Origin: Acidimicrobiaceae bacterium | Lineage (GTDB): Bacteria; Actinomycetota; Acidimicrobiia; Acidimicrobiales; Ilumatobacteraceae | Direction: 5' to 3' | Assembly: GCA_016722025.1 (NCBI GenBank) | Contig: JADKGZ010000006.1 | Span: 123,972-187,971, forward strand | DNA length: 64,000 nt | Part shown: piece after piece, positions 8,488-17,318 of the stretch | Layout: each line of letters starts with the position of its first letter | Position numbering within the stretch: position 1 is the first letter of the stretch | Program-made: the position numbers and the translations under genes | Notes under the pieces: model-generated | Databases searched by the model: none | What the model was told of the DNA's origin: nothing | The model's input: the letters and a program-made list of their open reading frames with translations, nothing else

Positions 8488-9536
8488 TCCCTCGCCGGCT
8501 TGCGGCGCAGCGTCACCGGTTGGCCGGCGGCCAGCTGGCCGCACGCGGCGTCGATGTCGGTGCCGCGGTTGCGGCGCACGGTGGCGTTGACCCCGAGGTC
8601 GGTGAGCCACGTGTGGAACTGGGCCACCCTGGCCTTCGACGAACCGACAGTGGGGTAGCCGGGCGTCGGGTTGAGCGGAATGAGGTTCACGTGCGCCGCG
8701 AGGCGCAGCCGGCGACACAGCGTGGCCAGCTCGGCGGCGTCGCGCTCGCGGTCGTTGACCCCGTCGATCATCGCCCACTCGAAGCTGAGCCGGCGGCCCT
8801 TCGCCTCCAGGTAGTCGTCGCACGCTCGCATCAGGTCGTCGATCGGGTAGCGCTTGTTGATGGGCACCAGCTCGTCGCGCAGCTCGTCGTTGGCCGCGTG
8901 CAGCGACACTGCCAGGTTCACCGGGAGCGGCCGCTGGGTGAGCGTGCGGATGCCGGGGATGAGGCCGACCGTGCTGATGGTGATGTGCCGGGCGGACAGG
9001 CCGAGCGCACCGTGCAGCCGCTCGACAGAGCCCCACACCGCACCCTCGTTGGCCATTGGCTCGCCCATGCCCATGAAGACCACGTTGGCAAGGCGCCGGT
9101 GCATCGCTCGTGCGTCGCGAGCCGCCATCACCACCTGCTCGACGATCTCGCCGACCGTGAGCTGGCGGGTGAAACCCGCCTGGCCGGTGGCACAGAAGCC
9201 GCAGGCCATCGCGCAGCCGGCCTGGCTGCTGACGCACACGGTCACGCGATCCGGGTACACCATCAAGACGGTCTCGATGCGGCTGCCGTCGTGCAGCTCC
9301 CACAGGTACTTCACCGTGTCGCCGTTGTCGTTCTCGCGGCGAACCACCGAGGTGAGCGACGTGGGCAGATGAGTGGCGAGGCGCTCGCGCAGCTGCTTGG
9401 GGATGTTGCTGATGTCGGCCGGCGCTGCCAGCTGCGTGTAGAGGCCCTCCCACAACTGGTCGAGGCGATAGCGCGGTTCGCCCGCCAGCACGGTGGCGAG
9501 CTCGTCGCGATCGGGTGTGTAGAGCGTGGGGCTCAC
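8484..9536 (-). CDS. rlmN: 23S rRNA (adenine(2503)-C(2))-methyltransferase RlmN
   Basis: 350 residues, radical-SAM enzyme that methylates C2 of A2503 in 23S rRNA (and A37 of some tRNAs). The iron-sulfur motif CAMACGFC is present, as are FMGMGEP, SLHAANDELR and the NLIPLNP segment. The start at GTG 9536 overlaps the stop of the upstream M3 peptidase gene (GTGA), so the three minus-strand genes mshD, M3 peptidase and rlmN form one tightly overlapping operon. Confidence 0.95.
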   Translation of the reverse strand: MSPTLYTPDRDELATVLAGEPRYRLDQLWEGLYTQLAAPADISNIPKQLRERLATHLPTSLTSVVRRENDNGDTVKYLWELHDGSRIETVLMVYPDRVTVCVSSQAGCAMACGFCATGQAGFTRQLTVGEIVEQVVMAARDARAMHRRLANVVFMGMGEPMANEGAVWGSVERLHGALGLSARHITISTVGLIPGIRTLTQRPLPVNLAVSLHAANDELRDELVPINKRYPIDDLMRACDDYLEAKGRRLSFEWAMIDGVNDRERDAAELATLCRRLRLAAHVNLIPLNPTPGYPTVGSSKARVAQFHTWLTDLGVNATVRRNRGTDIDAACGQLAAGQPVTLRRKPARD

Positions 9537-11353
9537 ACGACCTCGGCGACGAGTGCTTCGTAGCCGGCGATGCGCTGGCGGATGACGTCGAGGCTGGCAG
9601 TCCAGAAGGCGCCATCGGTGACGTCGAACCCGAACACCCGACCCAGCTCCTCCGCAGTGTTCATGCCCGCTCGCGACAAGGCGTCGTCGTAGTGGGCGCT
9701 GAAACGCTGTGGATCTTGCTGGTACTGGGCGAACAGGCCCAGGCCGAACAACAGCCCGTAGGTGTACGGCCAGTTGTAGAAGTGCGACGAGTAGTAATGG
9801 GGCTTGAGCGCCCACATGTAGGGGTGCGCCGTCGACTGCAGCAGCCCGTCGCCGTAGGCGTCGGCCTGCGCCTGCAGCATCAGCTCGTTGAGCTCGCCGA
9901 TGCCCAGCGTGCGACGCTGCCGGCGGGCGAACACCTCCGTCTCGAAGAGGAAGCGGCTACGGATGTCGACCACGACCTGTGTGGTGCCCTGCAGGTCGAC
10001 GTCGAGCAGCGCCAGCCGGTCGCGCCCCTGCAGTCGCTGCAGGCCTTCTTCCACCACCAGCGTCTCGCAGAAGATGCTCGCCGTCTCGGCCAGCGCCATC
10101 GGCAACGAACGCTGCAATGGTGTGCGGTGGGCCAGTTGCGTGTTGTGGTATGCGTGGCCCAGCTCGTGAGCAGTGGTCTGCGCCGAGTCGACACTGCCGC
10201 TCCAGTTGAGGAACACCAACGAGCGGTCGCCGGTGAACGACATGCAGAACGCGCCGCCGCGCTTGCCGGGGCGAGGGCCGGCGTCGATCCAGCGTTCGTC
10301 GAGCGCCCGATCCAGCAGGCCGGCCAAGCTGCCGCCGTACGACGCGAAGGCGTTGCGCACGATGCCGGCGCCTTGGTCCCAGGTGATCTCGGCAGGGGAG
10401 AACGGCAGTGGCGCCATCAGGTCGTGCCACGGCAACGGACCATCGTGGCCGAGTACCGCGGCCTTGATGCGCAGCCACCGCCGGAAGTCGGGGAGCGAGT
10501 CGGTGACCGCCTGCTGCATCGCGTCGAACGTCGGTCTGCTGACGTTGTTGGCGAACAGCGAAGCATCGAGCGGCGACGGCCAACCGCGACGGCGATTGGC
10601 CACGTTGGCCTCGCCCTTGACGGCGTTGATCGCGGCAGCACACACCGGCGCGACCGTGGGCCAGGCGACGAGCTCGGCGTCGTAGGCGGCCTTGCGCACG
10701 GCGGCGTCGGCGTGCGAGGCCAGCCCGCGGACGGCGGCCATCGGCAGGTCGCTGGTGGTGCCGTCAGGCATCGTGACCGGGGCCGTGAGCTGTGAGGTGA
10801 CCGTGCCGTGCAGCTCGGACCAGGCCGAGGAGCCGGTGTTGAGCAGTTCGGCGTACAGGCCTTCCTCTGCTTCGCTCATCTGCCGCTCGGCGCGAGCGGC
10901 CAGCTTGGTGAGCGGCCCGGCGTGCTGCGCAACCTGCTCGCTGACACCGGCCAGCTCGTCGACGCCCAACGCGCGCAGCCACTCCGCCAGCCGTGCCATC
11001 AGCGGGCGCTCGCGCGAGCCCACCATCTGGTACTCGCCCATCAGCCCTTGCGCCTTCTCGTGGTAGCTGTCGGTGCTGGTGGTGGCGTAGATGTAGGCGC
11101 CGGTGACGTTGGAGTGCTCGTTCAGTGCGTTGATGGCGGTGATCACCTCGTCGGCAGCACGACCATCGAGCGCGGTGACCGGCCGTGTCGCCGTGGCGCG
11201 GATGTCGTGGTGGTCGAACAACGCCTCCAGGCGAGCGACGTCGGCGCCGCAGCGGTCCATGGCGTCGAGGAACGAGCGTGCCTCGAACGACTCGTGCACG
11301 TCGGTCACGCTCCAGCGGGGCAACTGCTCGCCGAGAGGTTCTGCTGTGGTCAT
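9533..11353 (-). CDS. M3 family oligoendopeptidase (PepF-like)
   Basis: 606 residues. The zinc motif HELGHAYH is present with the downstream glutamate helix (ALAETASIFCETLV). Length and the C-terminal HFYNWPYTYGLLFGLGL segment match oligoendopeptidase F-type M3 enzymes. It cleaves short peptides in the cytoplasm, so peptide recycling is likely. It overlaps mshD upstream (ATGA) and rlmN downstream. Confidence 0.92.
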   Translation of the reverse strand: MTTAEPLGEQLPRWSVTDVHESFEARSFLDAMDRCGADVARLEALFDHHDIRATATRPVTALDGRAADEVITAINALNEHSNVTGAYIYATTSTDSYHEKAQGLMGEYQMVGSRERPLMARLAEWLRALGVDELAGVSEQVAQHAGPLTKLAARAERQMSEAEEGLYAELLNTGSSAWSELHGTVTSQLTAPVTMPDGTTSDLPMAAVRGLASHADAAVRKAAYDAELVAWPTVAPVCAAAINAVKGEANVANRRRGWPSPLDASLFANNVSRPTFDAMQQAVTDSLPDFRRWLRIKAAVLGHDGPLPWHDLMAPLPFSPAEITWDQGAGIVRNAFASYGGSLAGLLDRALDERWIDAGPRPGKRGGAFCMSFTGDRSLVFLNWSGSVDSAQTTAHELGHAYHNTQLAHRTPLQRSLPMALAETASIFCETLVVEEGLQRLQGRDRLALLDVDLQGTTQVVVDIRSRFLFETEVFARRQRRTLGIGELNELMLQAQADAYGDGLLQSTAHPYMWALKPHYYSSHFYNWPYTYGLLFGLGLFAQYQQDPQRFSAHYDDALSRAGMNTAEELGRVFGFDVTDGAFWTASLDVIRQRIAGYEALVAEVV

Positions 11354-12231
11354 GGTATGTCTCCTTGCGATGGGCGCAGGTAGGACTGATCGGCGCGGTC
11401 GACATCGAATCCGAGCGCGCGGTACAGCCCGACAGCCGAGGCGTTGTCGGCGTCGACGAACAGCATCGCGCTGGCAGCACCCACCGACTGCAGGTGCTGC
11501 AGCCCGGCGACGGTGAGGGCTCGCCCGAGGCCGAGGCCGTGGAACTGAGGGTGCACGGCGATGACGTAGATCTCGCCGACGAGCGAAGCCCCTGAGTGCA
11601 GCTTCGTCCAGCAGAACGCCGCAAGACGCCCCTCGCGTTCGTGCAGCAGGAAGCCCTCGGGCGCGAACCAGGGTTCGCGCTCGCGCTGTTGCAGCGTGGC
11701 CAGATCCCAGCCGCCCTGCTCACCGTGCCACGCGAAGGCAGCGTTGTTCAGTGCCAGCCACTCGGCCTCGTCGACGCCGACGCGGAACGGGCGCACGGCC
11801 ACGTCGGAGGTGTCGGGGATGGGGAGTGAGCGGGTCATCTGCAGCAGCCGGCGATCGGCGCGCATGCCCAGCTCGGCGGCGGTGGTGGCCGACGCGTCGC
11901 TGCTCCACCACGTGACCCGTGTGCTTGCCGGCAGCTCTGCCAGCAAGGCCCGCAGCAGCAACGCTGGTGTGCTGTGATCGCCCGCGGGCACGACGCAGCC
12001 CACGATGACACCATCGTTGGCCGTCGACGCCTGGGCGTAGCCTCGAATGCTTCCGTCGTGCGATGCGATCGCGGCCCAGAAACCGTCGGTGCGGCCGTGG
12101 TTGAGGTCGGTGAGCAGGTGGTCGTTGAGGCGCGCACCATCGTGCTGCATCGCCAGTTCGAGAAACGCGGCGATGTCGTCGCGCTCTGCCGGCGAGAGGC
12201 TGGGTTGCGTACGCACACGCAGGGGCACCAT
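11350..12231 (-). CDS. mshD: Mycothiol synthase
   Basis: 293 residues with two GNAT domains, as in MshD, which acetylates Cys-GlcN-Ins in the last step of mycothiol synthesis. The C-terminal domain has the acetyl-CoA loop HPQFHGLGLGRALTVAGLQH and the closing VDADNASAVGLYRALGFD; the N-terminal domain is degenerate, as is usual in MshD. Mycothiol is restricted to actinobacteria, which supports the assignment of the host. It is first gene of the operon with the M3 peptidase and rlmN. Confidence 0.85.
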   Translation of the reverse strand: MVPLRVRTQPSLSPAERDDIAAFLELAMQHDGARLNDHLLTDLNHGRTDGFWAAIASHDGSIRGYAQASTANDGVIVGCVVPAGDHSTPALLLRALLAELPASTRVTWWSSDASATTAAELGMRADRRLLQMTRSLPIPDTSDVAVRPFRVGVDEAEWLALNNAAFAWHGEQGGWDLATLQQREREPWFAPEGFLLHEREGRLAAFCWTKLHSGASLVGEIYVIAVHPQFHGLGLGRALTVAGLQHLQSVGAASAMLFVDADNASAVGLYRALGFDVDRADQSYLRPSQGDIP

Positions 12232-12238
12232 CGGGCCG

Positions 12239-12244
12239 AGGCTA
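12239..12244 (-). promoter_or_regulatory. -10 element TAGCCT for mshD
   Basis: On the minus strand TAGCCT ends 7 bases before the ATG at 12231. It lies only 49 bases from the -10 element of nth on the other strand. Confidence 0.5.
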
Positions 12245-12293
12245 ACGGCGCCGACGGTGCGAGCAGCCCTCTCGCGACCCGGGTCGCTGCCCC

Positions 12294-12299
12294 TAGCCT
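12294..12299 (+). promoter_or_regulatory. -10 element TAGCCT for nth
   Basis: It ends 8 bases before the ATG at 12308, within the divergent mshD/nth intergenic region. Confidence 0.5.
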
Positions 12300-12307
12300 T
12301 GCCGCTC

Positions 12308-12985
12308 ATGGGAACGCCACGAACGCCGAAGGGTCGCACCAAGGTGATCGCCGCACGACTGGCAGCCGAGTATCCCGAGGCGTTGTGCGAGCTGAACCAC
12401 CGCAACGCGTTCGAGCTGCTCGCTGCCACGGTGCTGTCGGCGCAGACCACCGACGTGCGGGTCAACATGGTCACGCCGGCATTGTTCGCCCGGTATCCCG
12501 ACGCAGCGGCGCTGGCCGGTGCCGACCCCGGCGAGCTGGAGGAGATCGTTCGATCGACGGGTTTCTACCAGAGCAAGGCTCGCAACCTGATCGCGATGGC
12601 CACGCGGGTGCTCGACGAGTTCGGTGGCGACGTGCCCACGGCGCTCGACGATCTGGTCACGCTTGCCGGCGTCGGCCGCAAGACCGCCAACGTGGTGCGC
12701 AGCGTTGCATTCGGGCTGCCCGGGCTTCCCGTCGACACTCACGTCGGCCGGCTCAGCCGTCGCTGGGGCCTCACCGTCGCCGATGATCCGGTGAAGGTGG
12801 AGGCGCAGCTGTGCGCGTTGTTGCCGCCGGCCGAGTGGGGCACCTTCAGCCTGCGCACGATCCTGCACGGTCGCAGAGTGTGCGACGCGAAGAAGCCGAG
12901 GTGCGCGGAGTGCGTGCTGGAAGACCTGTGTCCGGCGTCGCTGGTGCCTCGCCACCGCCCTCGCCGCAGCAGTTCGACCGCGTAG
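12308..12985 (+). CDS. nth: Endonuclease III (DNA glycosylase/AP lyase)
   Basis: 225 residues. The helix-hairpin-helix LAGVGRKTANVV contains the catalytic lysine, VDTHVGRL supplies the catalytic aspartate, and the C-terminal C-x6-C-x2-C-x5-C motif binds the 4Fe-4S cluster. The enzyme removes oxidised pyrimidines and nicks the abasic site. The length is normal, with about 20 extra basic residues at each end. Confidence 0.95.
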   Translation: MGTPRTPKGRTKVIAARLAAEYPEALCELNHRNAFELLAATVLSAQTTDVRVNMVTPALFARYPDAAALAGADPGELEEIVRSTGFYQSKARNLIAMATRVLDEFGGDVPTALDDLVTLAGVGRKTANVVRSVAFGLPGLPVDTHVGRLSRRWGLTVADDPVKVEAQLCALLPPAEWGTFSLRTILHGRRVCDAKKPRCAECVLEDLCPASLVPRHRPRRSSSTA

Positions 12986-12994
12986 AGTGGCGCC

Positions 12995-13022
12995 TTGCAG
13001 GATGAAGCATCCGGTGTATAGT
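12995..13022 (+). promoter_or_regulatory. Sigma-70-type promoter of the candidate small RNA
   Basis: TTGCAG (12995-13000) and TATAGT (13017-13022) are 16 bases apart, one of the best -35/-10 pairs in the window, and no open reading frame follows. Confidence 0.65.
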
Positions 13023-13028
13023 GGAGGC

Positions 13029-13125
13029 ACTGACCAGGTTCCCGCCACCTGGTTTGCGAGCGATGCCGGGATCCGCCGCCTGGCTCGCTGAGCGACGGCC
13101 CCTTCGGGGGCCGTCGCCGTTTTTT
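13029..13125 (+). ncRNA. Candidate small structured RNA of about 97 nt
   Basis: Downstream of a strong promoter, the transcript would form hairpin 1 (ACCAGGT/ACCTGGT, 13033-13039 with 13047-13053), hairpin 2 (GCGAGC/GCTCGC, 13056-13061 with 13083-13088) and a long terminator hairpin. No coding potential with a ribosome binding site is visible. I do not recognise the RNA family; the 4.5S signal-recognition loop is absent. It sits between nth and a minus-strand gene, so it is unlikely to be a leader. Confidence 0.55.
13092..13125 (+). terminator. Strong Rho-independent terminator
   Basis: Perfect 11-bp stem (13092-13102 with 13107-13117) closed by a TTCG tetraloop and followed by six T from 13120. 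Confidence 0.9.
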
Positions 13126-13175
13126 CACATGTGTTGCCCTTTTTTCACACTCAGTGAGAAATTCTGACGAGTCGC

Positions 13176-13379
13176 TCAGTGCGCGGCAGCGGCCAGCTTG
13201 GCAGCTCGGCGCAGCAGGCGCGCAGCGCTGCGTAGCGCGCGCTCCGCCTCCACCAGCGCGCCCGCCACGTCGTCGTGCTGCGAGTGTTGGAACCCCGGCA
13301 CGAAGTCGCCCACTTCTTGCTGGTAGCGGTCGACATGATCGGCCATCACGGACAGGGCGACGGAGGGATTGGCAGACAT
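13176..13379 (-). CDS. Small helical protein, unknown function
   Basis: 67 residues from ATG 13379. The first 30 residues are polar (ADHVDRYQQEVGDFVPGFQH). The rest is a strong amphipathic Ala/Arg/Leu helix (EAERALRSAARLLRRAAKLA). No family recognised. It is divergent from hisC, with 99 bases between the two starts. Confidence 0.55.
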   Translation of the reverse strand: MSANPSVALSVMADHVDRYQQEVGDFVPGFQHSQHDDVAGALVEAERALRSAARLLRRAAKLAAAAH

Positions 13380-13466
13380 GGCGCCCAGTGTGCCCGCGTC
13401 GTGCGCAGTCTGCGGCTGATGATCGCGATGCGGGGAATCCATCCTCCGCGCAGTTGGTGGCATCGG

Positions 13467-13472
13467 TAGCGT
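13467..13472 (+). promoter_or_regulatory. -10 element TAGCGT for the his operon
   Basis: It ends 6 bases before the GTG start of hisC at 13479, so the operon message is probably leaderless and lacks room for a his-leader attenuator. Confidence 0.55.
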
Positions 13473-13478
13473 GAGGCC

Positions 13479-14555
13479 GTGACCCGTGTACCGGTACGAG
13501 ACGATCTGCGCGCGCTGGAGGGCTATCACTCACCGCAAGTGCACGTCGACGTGCGGCTCAACACCAACGAGTCGCCGTTCGCGCCCCCGGCCGCGTGGTA
13601 CGACGCGTTCGCCGCCGAGCTGTCGCGCGTGGAGTGGCACCGCTACCCGGATCGTGCCGCGGCAGCGCTGCGCGCGGGCATCGCGCACTTGCATCAGGTG
13701 CGGCCCGACCAGGTGTTCGTGGCCAACGGCAGCAACGAGGTGCTGCAGACGCTGTTGCTCACGTTTGCCGGGCCTGGGCGAGCAGTTGCCACGTTCGAGC
13801 CCACGTATCAGCTGCATGGTCACATCGCCAGGCTCACCGGGGCGTCGGTGCTCGAGGGTGAACGAGCCGTCGACTTCTCGCTCGACCTCGCCGAAGTTCG
13901 CAGGGTGCTGGCTGCCGGGTCGCCGGTGGTCACGTTCCTCTGCTCGCCGAACAACCCCACGGGGCTGGTCGAGTCGCAAGCCGATGTGCGCACGGTGCTC
14001 GGGCTGGTGCCCGGCCTGCTCGTCGTCGACGAGGCCTACGGCCAGTTCGCCGATTGGTCGGCCATCGGCCTCGTCGACGACGAGACTCCGCTGGTGGTCA
14101 CTCGTACGTTCTCCAAGACCTGGTCGATGGCAGGCTCCCGCCTCGGGTACCTCATCGGCCCTGCGTGGCTGGTGGCCGAGCTCGACAAGGTGGTGCTGCC
14201 CTACCACCTCGACGCGGCGAAGCAGATCGCCGGCCGCCTGGCGCTCACCTTCGTCGACGAGATGGAAGCGCGCGTGCAGTTCATCGTCGCCGAGCGCGAG
14301 CGGCTGTCCGCCGAGCTGGCGGCCATGGATCTCGACGTGTTTCCCAGTGGCGCCAACTTCATCCTCTTCCGGCCGCGTTCGATGGCCGGGCGGGCGGTGT
14401 GGCAGCGCCTGCTCGATCGCAACGTGCTCATTCGCGACTGCTCGGGGTGGCCTCGTCTTGGCGATTGCCTGCGCGTCACCGTCGGCACCGCTTCGGAGAA
14501 CGACCAGTTCCTCGCCGCCCTCACCGGCGCCCTTTCCCCGGAGGCCGTGCATTGA
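13479..14555 (+). CDS. hisC: Histidinol-phosphate aminotransferase
   Basis: 358 residues, PLP-dependent class I/II aminotransferase converting imidazole-acetol phosphate to histidinol phosphate. The fold is recognised by NTNESPF, the SPNNPTGL segment, VVDEAYG and the PLP-lysine motif FSKTWSMAGSRLGY. It is the first gene of an overlapping run hisC-hisB-hisH-hisA-hisF plus a homocysteine methyltransferase. The stop overlaps the hisB start by four bases (TTGA). Confidence 0.93.
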   Translation: MTRVPVRDDLRALEGYHSPQVHVDVRLNTNESPFAPPAAWYDAFAAELSRVEWHRYPDRAAAALRAGIAHLHQVRPDQVFVANGSNEVLQTLLLTFAGPGRAVATFEPTYQLHGHIARLTGASVLEGERAVDFSLDLAEVRRVLAAGSPVVTFLCSPNNPTGLVESQADVRTVLGLVPGLLVVDEAYGQFADWSAIGLVDDETPLVVTRTFSKTWSMAGSRLGYLIGPAWLVAELDKVVLPYHLDAAKQIAGRLALTFVDEMEARVQFIVAERERLSAELAAMDLDVFPSGANFILFRPRSMAGRAVWQRLLDRNVLIRDCSGWPRLGDCLRVTVGTASENDQFLAALTGALSPEAVH

Positions 14556-15142
14556 GCCGTTCCGCGACCCGCCAACGAACCACCAAGGAGACATCGATCG
14601 ATCTGTCGATCGAGCTCGACGGCCAGGGCACCGCTCAGGTCAGCACCGGCATCCCCTTCTACGACCACATGCTCGAACAGCTGGGCAAGCACGGCGGGTT
14701 CGATCTGCGAGTGGCAGCGACCGGCGACCTGCACATCGACACGCACCACACCGTGGAGGATGTGGGCATCGCGCTGGGCGAGGCCTTTCGCGAGGCGTTG
14801 GGTGACAAGGCCGGGGTGCGTCGCTTCGCCAGTGGGCTCTACCCGCTCGACGAGGCACTGGTGGAGGTGGCACTCGACCTGTCGGGTCGGCCGTTCGTGG
14901 TGTGGGACGTGCCGATGCCCGAGGTGCTGCCACTGGGCAACCCCGCGTTCGACCCGCAACTTGCCGAGCACGCATTCAGCTCCTTCGCCACCGCAGCCGG
15001 CATCACCCTGCACGTGCGGCTGTGCCATGGCACCAACGTGCATCACATCATCGAAGCGGCCTTCAAGGGGCTGGCGCGCTGCTTGCGCGATGCGGTGCGG
15101 GTCGAGGGCTCGACGGTGCCCAGCACGAAGGGTGTGCTGTGA
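14552..15142 (+). CDS. hisB: Imidazoleglycerol-phosphate dehydratase
   Basis: 196 residues from a TTG that overlaps the hisC stop. The manganese-binding histidine repeats DTHHTVED and GTNVHHIIEA are present, with FYDHMLEQLGKHGGF near the start, all diagnostic of HisB. It is the single-domain type without the histidinol-phosphatase domain. It removes water from imidazoleglycerol phosphate. It overlaps hisH by GTGA. Confidence 0.95.
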   Translation: MSRSATRQRTTKETSIDLSIELDGQGTAQVSTGIPFYDHMLEQLGKHGGFDLRVAATGDLHIDTHHTVEDVGIALGEAFREALGDKAGVRRFASGLYPLDEALVEVALDLSGRPFVVWDVPMPEVLPLGNPAFDPQLAEHAFSSFATAAGITLHVRLCHGTNVHHIIEAAFKGLARCLRDAVRVEGSTVPSTKGVL

Positions 15143-15840
15143 GCTCGACCGCGCCGGGGCCTTTGGTGGCGGTGCTCGACTACGGCATCGGCAACCTGCG
15201 TTCGGCACAGAAGGCGTTGCAGCACTGCGGCGCCGATGCTCGCCTCACCGCGGATGCCGGCCTGATCGCCGATGCCGCGGCCGTGGTGCTGCCTGGTGTC
15301 GGGGCGTTCGGCGCATGCATGCAGTCCCTCCGTGCGGCGGGTCTCGAGCCGCTGGTGCACGACGCGGTGGCGTCGGGCCGGCCGTTCCTCGGCATCTGCG
15401 TCGGCATGCAGATGTTGTTCAGCGACAGTGAGGAAGACCCGTTCGATGCCGGGCTGGGCGTGATCGAAGGGTCGATCCGCTGGATCACCGACCAACTCCC
15501 GCGGCCGCAGATGCAATGGAACCAGCTGGAGCTGGTCGGGCCGGACCCGATGTTCGAGGGCCTCGGCGAGCACCCGTGGGTGTACTTCGTGCACTCGCTG
15601 CACGCGGTGCCCGCGCACTCGTCGGCCGTGGCCGCGACGTGCGAGTACGGGGGCGTGGTCAACGCTGCGTTCCGGCAGGCCAACGTGTTCGCCACTCAGT
15701 TCCACCCCGAGAAGTCGGGCCCGGCAGGCCTGGCGCTGCTGCGCAACTTCGTGCGTCTGGTGCAGCCCGATGTCGTTCAGCCGGGGGGGGGGGGGGGGGG
15801 GGGTCGTTCAGTCAGGGGTCGCGGCGGCGGAGGCATCGGC
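15139..15840 (+). CDS. hisH: Imidazole glycerol phosphate synthase, glutaminase subunit
   Basis: A class I glutamine amidotransferase that supplies ammonia to HisF. Visible: DYGIGNLRSAQKAL, oxyanion LPGVGAFG, nucleophile in GICVGMQ, and the catalytic His/Glu in FHPEKSG. As written, the frame does not stop: it runs through 21 G residues into hisA in the same frame. With one G fewer, it would instead read VVQSGVAAAEASA and stop at a TGA overlapping the hisA ATG (ATGA), like the other junctions in this operon. That is probably the true arrangement. Confidence 0.9.
15783..15803 (+). repeat. Run of 21 G at the hisH/hisA junction
   Basis: An uninterrupted poly-G tract flanked by a 9-base direct repeat GTCGTTCAG (15772-15780 and 15803-15811). 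Its length sets the frame of the HisH end: 21 fuses HisH to HisA, 20 or 23 separates them. Confidence 0.95.
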
Positions 15841-16557
15841 ATGATCGATCTGTACCCGGCGATCGATCTGCTGGCCGGCAAGGTGGTGCGCTTGCGCCAA
15901 GGCGACTACGCCGACCAGACCACGTACGGCGACGACCCCGTCGCTGTCGCACAGTCGTTCGCAGCCGCCGGCGCTCGCTGGATCCACGTGGTCGACCTCG
16001 ATGCCGCACGTACCGGTTCGCCCCTGAACCGGCCGGTGGTGGCCGCCATCGCGAGCGCCGTCGCGGGGCAGGCACAGGTGCAGACCGGAGGCGGGGTGCG
16101 CACCATCGGTGATGCCATGTCGTTGGCCGACGCGGGGGTTGCGCGCGTGGTGATGGGCAGTGCCGCAGTGGCCGAGCCGCGTCTGGTCGCCGAGGCATCC
16201 ACGGTGGTGTCGGTCGCCGTCGGGCTCGATCACCGCAACGGCGAAGTGGCGGTGCACGGCTGGACGGAAGGGTCGGGCGTGCAACTGGTCGACGCGCTGG
16301 GCTGGTTCCCCACGGCGACAGTGTTCGTCATCACCGACATCGCGCGCGACGGCATGCTCGCCGGCCCCGACCTGGCGGGTCTCGCCGCGGCAGCGCAGGC
16401 GACGGCGACGCCTCTCATCGCCAGTGGCGGCGTCGCCACACTGGCCGACGTGGCCGCGCTGAAGGCGGTGCCCGGCATCGCCGGGGTCATCACCGGCAAG
16501 GCGCTCTACGAGGGTCGCTTCACCGTCGCCGAGGCATTGCTGGAGCTGGCACGGTGA
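15841..16557 (+). CDS. hisA: ProFAR isomerase (HisA)
   Basis: 238 residues from ATG 15841 (MIDLYPAIDLLAGKVVRL). It is a (beta/alpha)8 barrel with the duplicated half-barrel phosphate-binding motifs: VQTGGGVRT in the first half and LIASGGVATLAD in the second, plus VVDLDAA and VITDIARDG with the catalytic aspartates. It isomerises ProFAR to PRFAR. In some actinobacteria the homologue PriA also serves tryptophan synthesis; I cannot tell which applies here. Confidence 0.93.
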   Translation: MIDLYPAIDLLAGKVVRLRQGDYADQTTYGDDPVAVAQSFAAAGARWIHVVDLDAARTGSPLNRPVVAAIASAVAGQAQVQTGGGVRTIGDAMSLADAGVARVVMGSAAVAEPRLVAEASTVVSVAVGLDHRNGEVAVHGWTEGSGVQLVDALGWFPTATVFVITDIARDGMLAGPDLAGLAAAAQATATPLIASGGVATLADVAALKAVPGIAGVITGKALYEGRFTVAEALLELAR

Positions 16558-17318
16558 GAGGAGCGCGAGTGATCCCATGCCTCGATGTGACCAACGGTCG
16601 AGTGGTCAAAGGCGTCAACTTCGTCGGTCTGCGCGACGCAGGTGATCCCGTCGAGTTGGCGGCGAAGTACGACCTCGACGGTGCCGACGAGTTGGTGTTC
16701 CTCGACATCACGGCATCGTCCGACGGCCGCGACACGATGGTCGACGTGGTGTACCGCACTGCCGAGCAGGTGTTCATCCCGTTCACCGTGGGCGGTGGCA
16801 TCCGTACCGTCGACGACGCTCGCACGATGCTGCGGGCCGGCGCCGACAAGGTGAGCGTCAACACCGCAGCTGTGCACCGGCCGGCGCTCATCAGCGACAT
16901 CGCCGCCGAGTTCGGCGCCCAGTGCTGTGTGTGCGCGATCGATGCCAAGCGCATGGCCGACGGCAGCGGCTACGAGGTGTACCTGCACGGGGGTCGCACC
17001 CCGACGGGCATCGACGCGTTGCGGTGGGCCGAGCAAGCGACTGCCCTGGGGGCCGGTGAGATCCTGCTCACGTCGATGGATCGCGATGGCACGAAGGAGG
17101 GTTTCGACCTCGAGCTCACGCGACTGATCGCCGATGCCGTGCGAGTGCCGGTCATCGCCAGCGGTGGTGTGGGCACGCTGCAGCACCTGGCCGAGGGCAT
17201 CGTCGAGGGTCACGCAACCGGGGTGCTGGCGGCCAGCATCTTTCACTTCGGCGAGCACACCATCGCGCAGGCGAAGGCGGCGATGGCGGCCGCCGGCGTG
17301 CAGGTGCGGCCGGCGTGA
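16554..17318 (+). CDS. hisF: Imidazole glycerol phosphate synthase, cyclase subunit
   Basis: 254 residues; GTG start overlaps the hisA stop. Barrel motifs are intact: VIPCLDVTNGRVVKG with the catalytic aspartate, FTVGGGIRT, LLTSMDRDGTKEG (second catalytic aspartate) and VIASGGVGTLQHL. It uses ammonia from HisH to make imidazole glycerol phosphate and AICAR. The stop overlaps the next gene by GTGA. Confidence 0.96.
   Translation: MRGARVIPCLDVTNGRVVKGVNFVGLRDAGDPVELAAKYDLDGADELVFLDITASSDGRDTMVDVVYRTAEQVFIPFTVGGGIRTVDDARTMLRAGADKVSVNTAAVHRPALISDIAAEFGAQCCVCAIDAKRMADGSGYEVYLHGGRTPTGIDALRWAEQATALGAGEILLTSMDRDGTKEGFDLELTRLIADAVRVPVIASGGVGTLQHLAEGIVEGHATGVLAASIFHFGEHTIAQAKAAMAAAGVQVRPA

Noticed and set aside
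13029..13125. Bacterial signal-recognition-particle RNA
   Set aside because: The conserved GGAAGGAGCA-type apical loop is not present in either hairpin.
13479..17318. A his-leader attenuator before hisC
   Set aside because: The -10 element ends 6 bases before the start codon, so no leader peptide or attenuator can be transcribed.
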